From: Chara braunii
Lineage: Eukaryota; Streptophyta; Charophyceae; Charales; Characeae
DNA length: 33,203 nt
Assembly (NCBI GenBank): GCA_003427395.1
Contig: BFEA01000213.1
Coordinates: forward strand, 64,590-97,792
Direction of reading: 5' to 3'
This document shows, piece by piece, positions 30,578-33,203 of this stretch; position 1 is the first letter of the stretch, and each line of letters begins with the position of its first letter. Below the pieces are notes generated by a model that did not search any database, was not told where the DNA came from, and worked only from the letters and a program-made list of their open reading frames with translations. A program made the translations under genes and the position numbers.

Positions 30578-31440
30578 GCACGTACATTTGGTGTTTCATT
30601 ACCCAAACATACTTCAAGATTTTCGGGTTTTACATAGTCACAATTCGTAACTTATACACGTATGTAAATTCGATATTTCATTACTGAAACACAAATGAAG
30701 TTTTTCAAGATTAAGACTTATGTAGATTCAGTGTTTCGTTAACGAAACACTCTTCGAGATTTTAATATTTTACTTTGTGTTTTTTGAAGTCAGATATTCA
30801 TATAGATTCATTGTTTCATTACAGAAATACACTTCGAGGGTTTCAAGATTAACTTTATATTTTTAATGGGTTATATCCCTGTGTAATTGCAGTGTTTTGT
30901 TATTGAAACATCCTTCGTTTTTTTTTTTATGAATTTTATCTTTTTTCTAGGTTATATACATGTATATATTTAGTGCTTCTTATGAAACACACTTTAGGGT
31001 TCTTGGTATTGACTTAATATTTTTATTAAGTTATATGTCTGTGTATATCTGATGATTCGTTACGGAAACATATTTTGACATTTGCGGGATTTATTTGGAT
31101 TTTTTATTAGGTTATATTCGCGTGTATATTTAGTATTTCCTTACCGAAACACACTTTGAACTTTTTGAGACTTACCTTGTCTTATTTTGTGGTTATATCA
31201 GCACGTGTGCGGTTGAGGTTTTGTTACCGAAATTTTCCTTTCGAAACATCATGATTTACTTAGTTTTATTTTGTGATTAGTACTGACTACATTCACATGT
31301 ACGTTCGAAATTTCGTTAATGAAATCGCACTTTAGGGTTTAAACATTTACTTAGTCTTATTTTGTTGTTATATCCTCCTTGCATTTAAGATATTATTTCA
31401 AAAAATCCACTTCGGGATTTCGGGTTCTTACTTGGTCACA
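30578..31440. repeat. About 78-bp satellite, right block
   Basis: The same monomer continues with hairpin regions at about 30589, 30670, 30731, 30809, 30889, 30970, 31050, 31131, 31211, 31308 and 31385. At 30731-30750 the dyad is a perfect 20-bp palindrome, GTGTTTCGTTAACGAAACAC. Regularity fades after 31400. Confidence 0.82.
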
Positions 31441-31760
31441 TTCTGACATTACATCGACCTGGTGCATTGTAGGTTATATCCTAGATAATTGAGATACCAA
31501 ACATCCAACTTGAACAACCTAGTCAAGTGTTCCGACATCAACCACTTGCATATATGAGTGAAACTCAATTTTTGTTTTTCTAATTGGTTTTATTTATTTT
31601 AATTTTTTTTTAATAAAGAAAATAAAAATTTTGAGATATATCCATAAGTGACCTGCCCGAAGTAAAATTTAATTATTGTAAACTCAATTTGAATATAACG
31701 TTTTTTGCGAAAGTAGCTGCAAACCCTGTTGTTTTGGTAAGTGTTGAACTGATAAAAAAA

Positions 31761-32106
31761 GACAAAACACACGCACAAGGTTAGCATGAGCAATAACTAA
31801 AATAGCGATGTACATAGTACTGGAAGAATAGACAAGAGAAGATAGATGAAGCACACTACACTAGAAAACGGCAACATTCAAAGTTGCGATTTACTTCCAC
31901 GTGGAAGATTAATCAAAACTTGGAGAAGAGAGAGACAGAACACATGTTTAAAGCAAATATGAGCAATAATCAAATTAAAGATTTTACATAGTAGTGGTAA
32001 GATGACCAATATAGTGGCAAGCTCTAGTGGAGGAACTACATCATATTTTCCCCACGGTTGGGATATTAGTTAAAAAGAGAAAAGTGGGGAAGCAAAAAAA
32101 GCAGAC
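31761..32106. repeat. Two diverged copies of a 173-bp tandem repeat
   Basis: GACAAAACACAC (31761) pairs with GACAGAACACAT (31934), GAGCAATAACTAAAAT (31788) with GAGCAATAATCAAATT (31961), and CATAGTACTGG with CATAGTAGTGG, all at a 173-bp spacing. The second half is more diverged. 31441-31760 is AT-rich with no gene I can see. Confidence 0.55.
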
Positions 32107-32215
32107 CGAGAAAAAAAAAAAAGAAAAAAAAAAAAAGGAAAGGATGAAGAGAAAACAAAGGAGGAGAAAAAATGAAACAAAGAAGATAAAGAAAAAGAAG
32201 GTGTGGAAAAAGGAA
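32086..32215. repeat. A/G-rich (polypurine) tract
   Basis: About 130 bp are almost entirely A and G on the plus strand, including several A runs and GAAGAAAAAG-like units. Open frames across it are low-complexity Lys/Glu and not convincing proteins. 32216-33000 holds only short open frames without recognisable domains. Confidence 0.85.
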
Positions 32216-33039
32216 ACACGTTCTTCTGTTTTACTCTTCTCCTCTGGTGTCTTAGCCTGAAGATATCAACCTTCATGATGCTCATTCTTTCCTTGCCCAT
32301 TTGTCGTCTAGCTATAACTTTCTCTTTCCTCAAACCCTCCTCCTCCACTTTTTTTCTTGGCTATGGTAACTCCTATTATTAGGGCTATGGAGTCCTTCCC
32401 TCTAGGATGGCTAATATGACACTCAATAGCATCTCTTTCGTCCTCACAACCTGAGGGTTATGGCAGAGCACTCCTCGAGGCCAGCACCACCGCTACCAAC
32501 CTCAATGGCTCCCCTCACCAGCCTACAGTTTCCCTCAAGCTCTCAAATAAGCATCAGTTCCCCTCCTCTCACTCCGGTCAAGTGCAGTGCTCTCTTGAGC
32601 TCATGCGGTCAGCATGTACTTGCCTCATGCAAGTGTGAGTGTGGCGGGCTGCTCCTTTAGCTTAAATAGGTTAGGTACAACACTTCAGTTAGCCCATGGG
32701 CCTCTCCACATGCTCTATGGTGAACTGACGTCCACCCAAAGCTCCCTCTAACTCGTACGACTCTCCAAGAGTACCTTGGCCACTTTTTTGTCAAGTACAT
32801 GTAATCCGAGTGGTTGATACCAACCCGGGCTGCCTTTAGAGCCTCCACATGCTTCATTGCCATCTTCATACGCTGCCCTTTGGGTCCGAATAATCAAGGG
32901 GCAACCTTCTACATACTACTAAAAAAAACAACGGTTCTCGCGTGACGCCCCTATGAGACATGATTCCCAGATTGGTGAACTTGATAGGAAGGGGGCGAGA
33001 CAGGCAGAGATGGAAAGTGACGGTCCAACGTGAAAGTGT

Positions 33040-33140
33040 GGGGTGAAAAGACCCGAGCGGCGGTGTCGGGCCAGCAGGGGGTGGGCCCGACGGTCGAAGT
33101 AGGGGCGAAAAGAACCGGGCAACGGTCGGTGTCGTTTGGT
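33040..33140. repeat. 61-bp imperfect duplication with a GC-rich hairpin
   Basis: GGGGTGAAAAGACCCGAGC at 33040 is repeated as GGGGCGAAAAGAACCGGGC at 33101 (period 61), each followed by a CGGTGTCG motif. A perfect 8-bp inverted repeat, GTCGGGCC (33065-33072) and GGCCCGAC (33084-33091), forms a hairpin with an 11-nt loop. No gene is recognised. Confidence 0.6.
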
Positions 33141-33203
33141 GGCAAACGGGTCGAGCAGTGGCAGGCAGATCTCAAATGAGCGCACAACGGCGGGTCGGCA
33201 CGG

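Noticed and set aside
32027-32348. Lys/Glu-rich ORF 32027-32260 and its minus-strand counterpart 32070-32348
   Set aside because: They translate a polypurine/polypyrimidine tract; low complexity with no domain.
32460-33187. Short ORFs at 32460-32660 (+), 32657-32869 (-) and 32919-33187 (-)
   Set aside because: No recognisable domain, no supporting context, and overlapping frames of similar length on the same strand.
1-33203. CRISPR array, prokaryotic operons or riboswitches
   Set aside because: Content is clearly eukaryotic plant nuclear DNA; the direct repeats seen are satellites, duplications or transposon copies without spacer architecture.

Overview
This is a window of plant nuclear DNA that is poor in genes and rich in transposons. 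It holds one convincing nuclear protein-coding gene, an intron-less YlmG/YGGT-family chloroplast protein at 324-1310 on the minus strand. Three old, roughly 7-kb L1-type LINE retrotransposons fill most of 2.0-24.1 kb. The last 8 kb are AT-rich satellite and transposon sequence. A land plant is indicated by the plastid-targeted YlmG protein, the plant-style U6 snRNA pseudogene and the organelle-type tRNA and group II intron relics. The mitochondrial-like (not plastid-like) trnH relic and the size of the decayed LINEs would fit a seed-free plant (bryophyte, lycophyte or fern), but the species cannot be fixed from the sequence alone.

Layout. 1-2000: CT/CA microsatellite, the YlmG gene, its upstream region with three G-boxes, and a SINE-like repeat. 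About 2007-9150: LINE-A on the plus strand, with a CCHC ORF1 and an endonuclease/RT/zinc-finger ORF2, all broken by in-frame stops and homopolymer frameshifts. About 9150-16640: LINE-B on the minus strand, tail-to-tail with LINE-A. It is truncated at its 3' end and disrupted by a 119-bp tandem duplication, a replaced linker region carrying a 40-bp minisatellite, and about 555 bp of organelle-type DNA (tRNA-Leu piece, tRNA-His, group II intron domain V) lying where the RT active-site codons should be. 16876-17025: a U6 snRNA/SINE chimeric retropseudogene with a poly(A) tail. About 17150-24170: LINE-C on the minus strand, with a mutated RT active site (LADN). 24.4-25.25 kb: A-tailed repeat, a 54-bp duplication and a LINE 3'-tail fragment.

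25.5-25.7 kb: a (TA)n tract bounded by a short inverted repeat, next to a minus-strand sequence with every invariant residue of a hammerhead ribozyme core, probably the relic of a Penelope-like element terminus. 25730-28783: three copies of a non-autonomous hAT-type transposon (CAGGGTAACC ends, 8-bp target duplications, dense GTTCGGGCGTTCGG subterminal motifs). About 27800-31440: a diverged tandem satellite (about 78 bp) whose monomers carry a palindrome of the form GTTTCGTTACCGAAAC, interrupted by one hAT copy and by a 400-bp unidentified insert. 31440-33203: AT-rich then purine-rich and GC-richer DNA with short tandem duplications and no gene I can recognise.

The elements form an insertion history, not a pathway: LINE machinery probably produced the U6 chimera and SINE copies, organelle DNA landed in or repaired LINE-B, and hAT elements jumped into the satellite.
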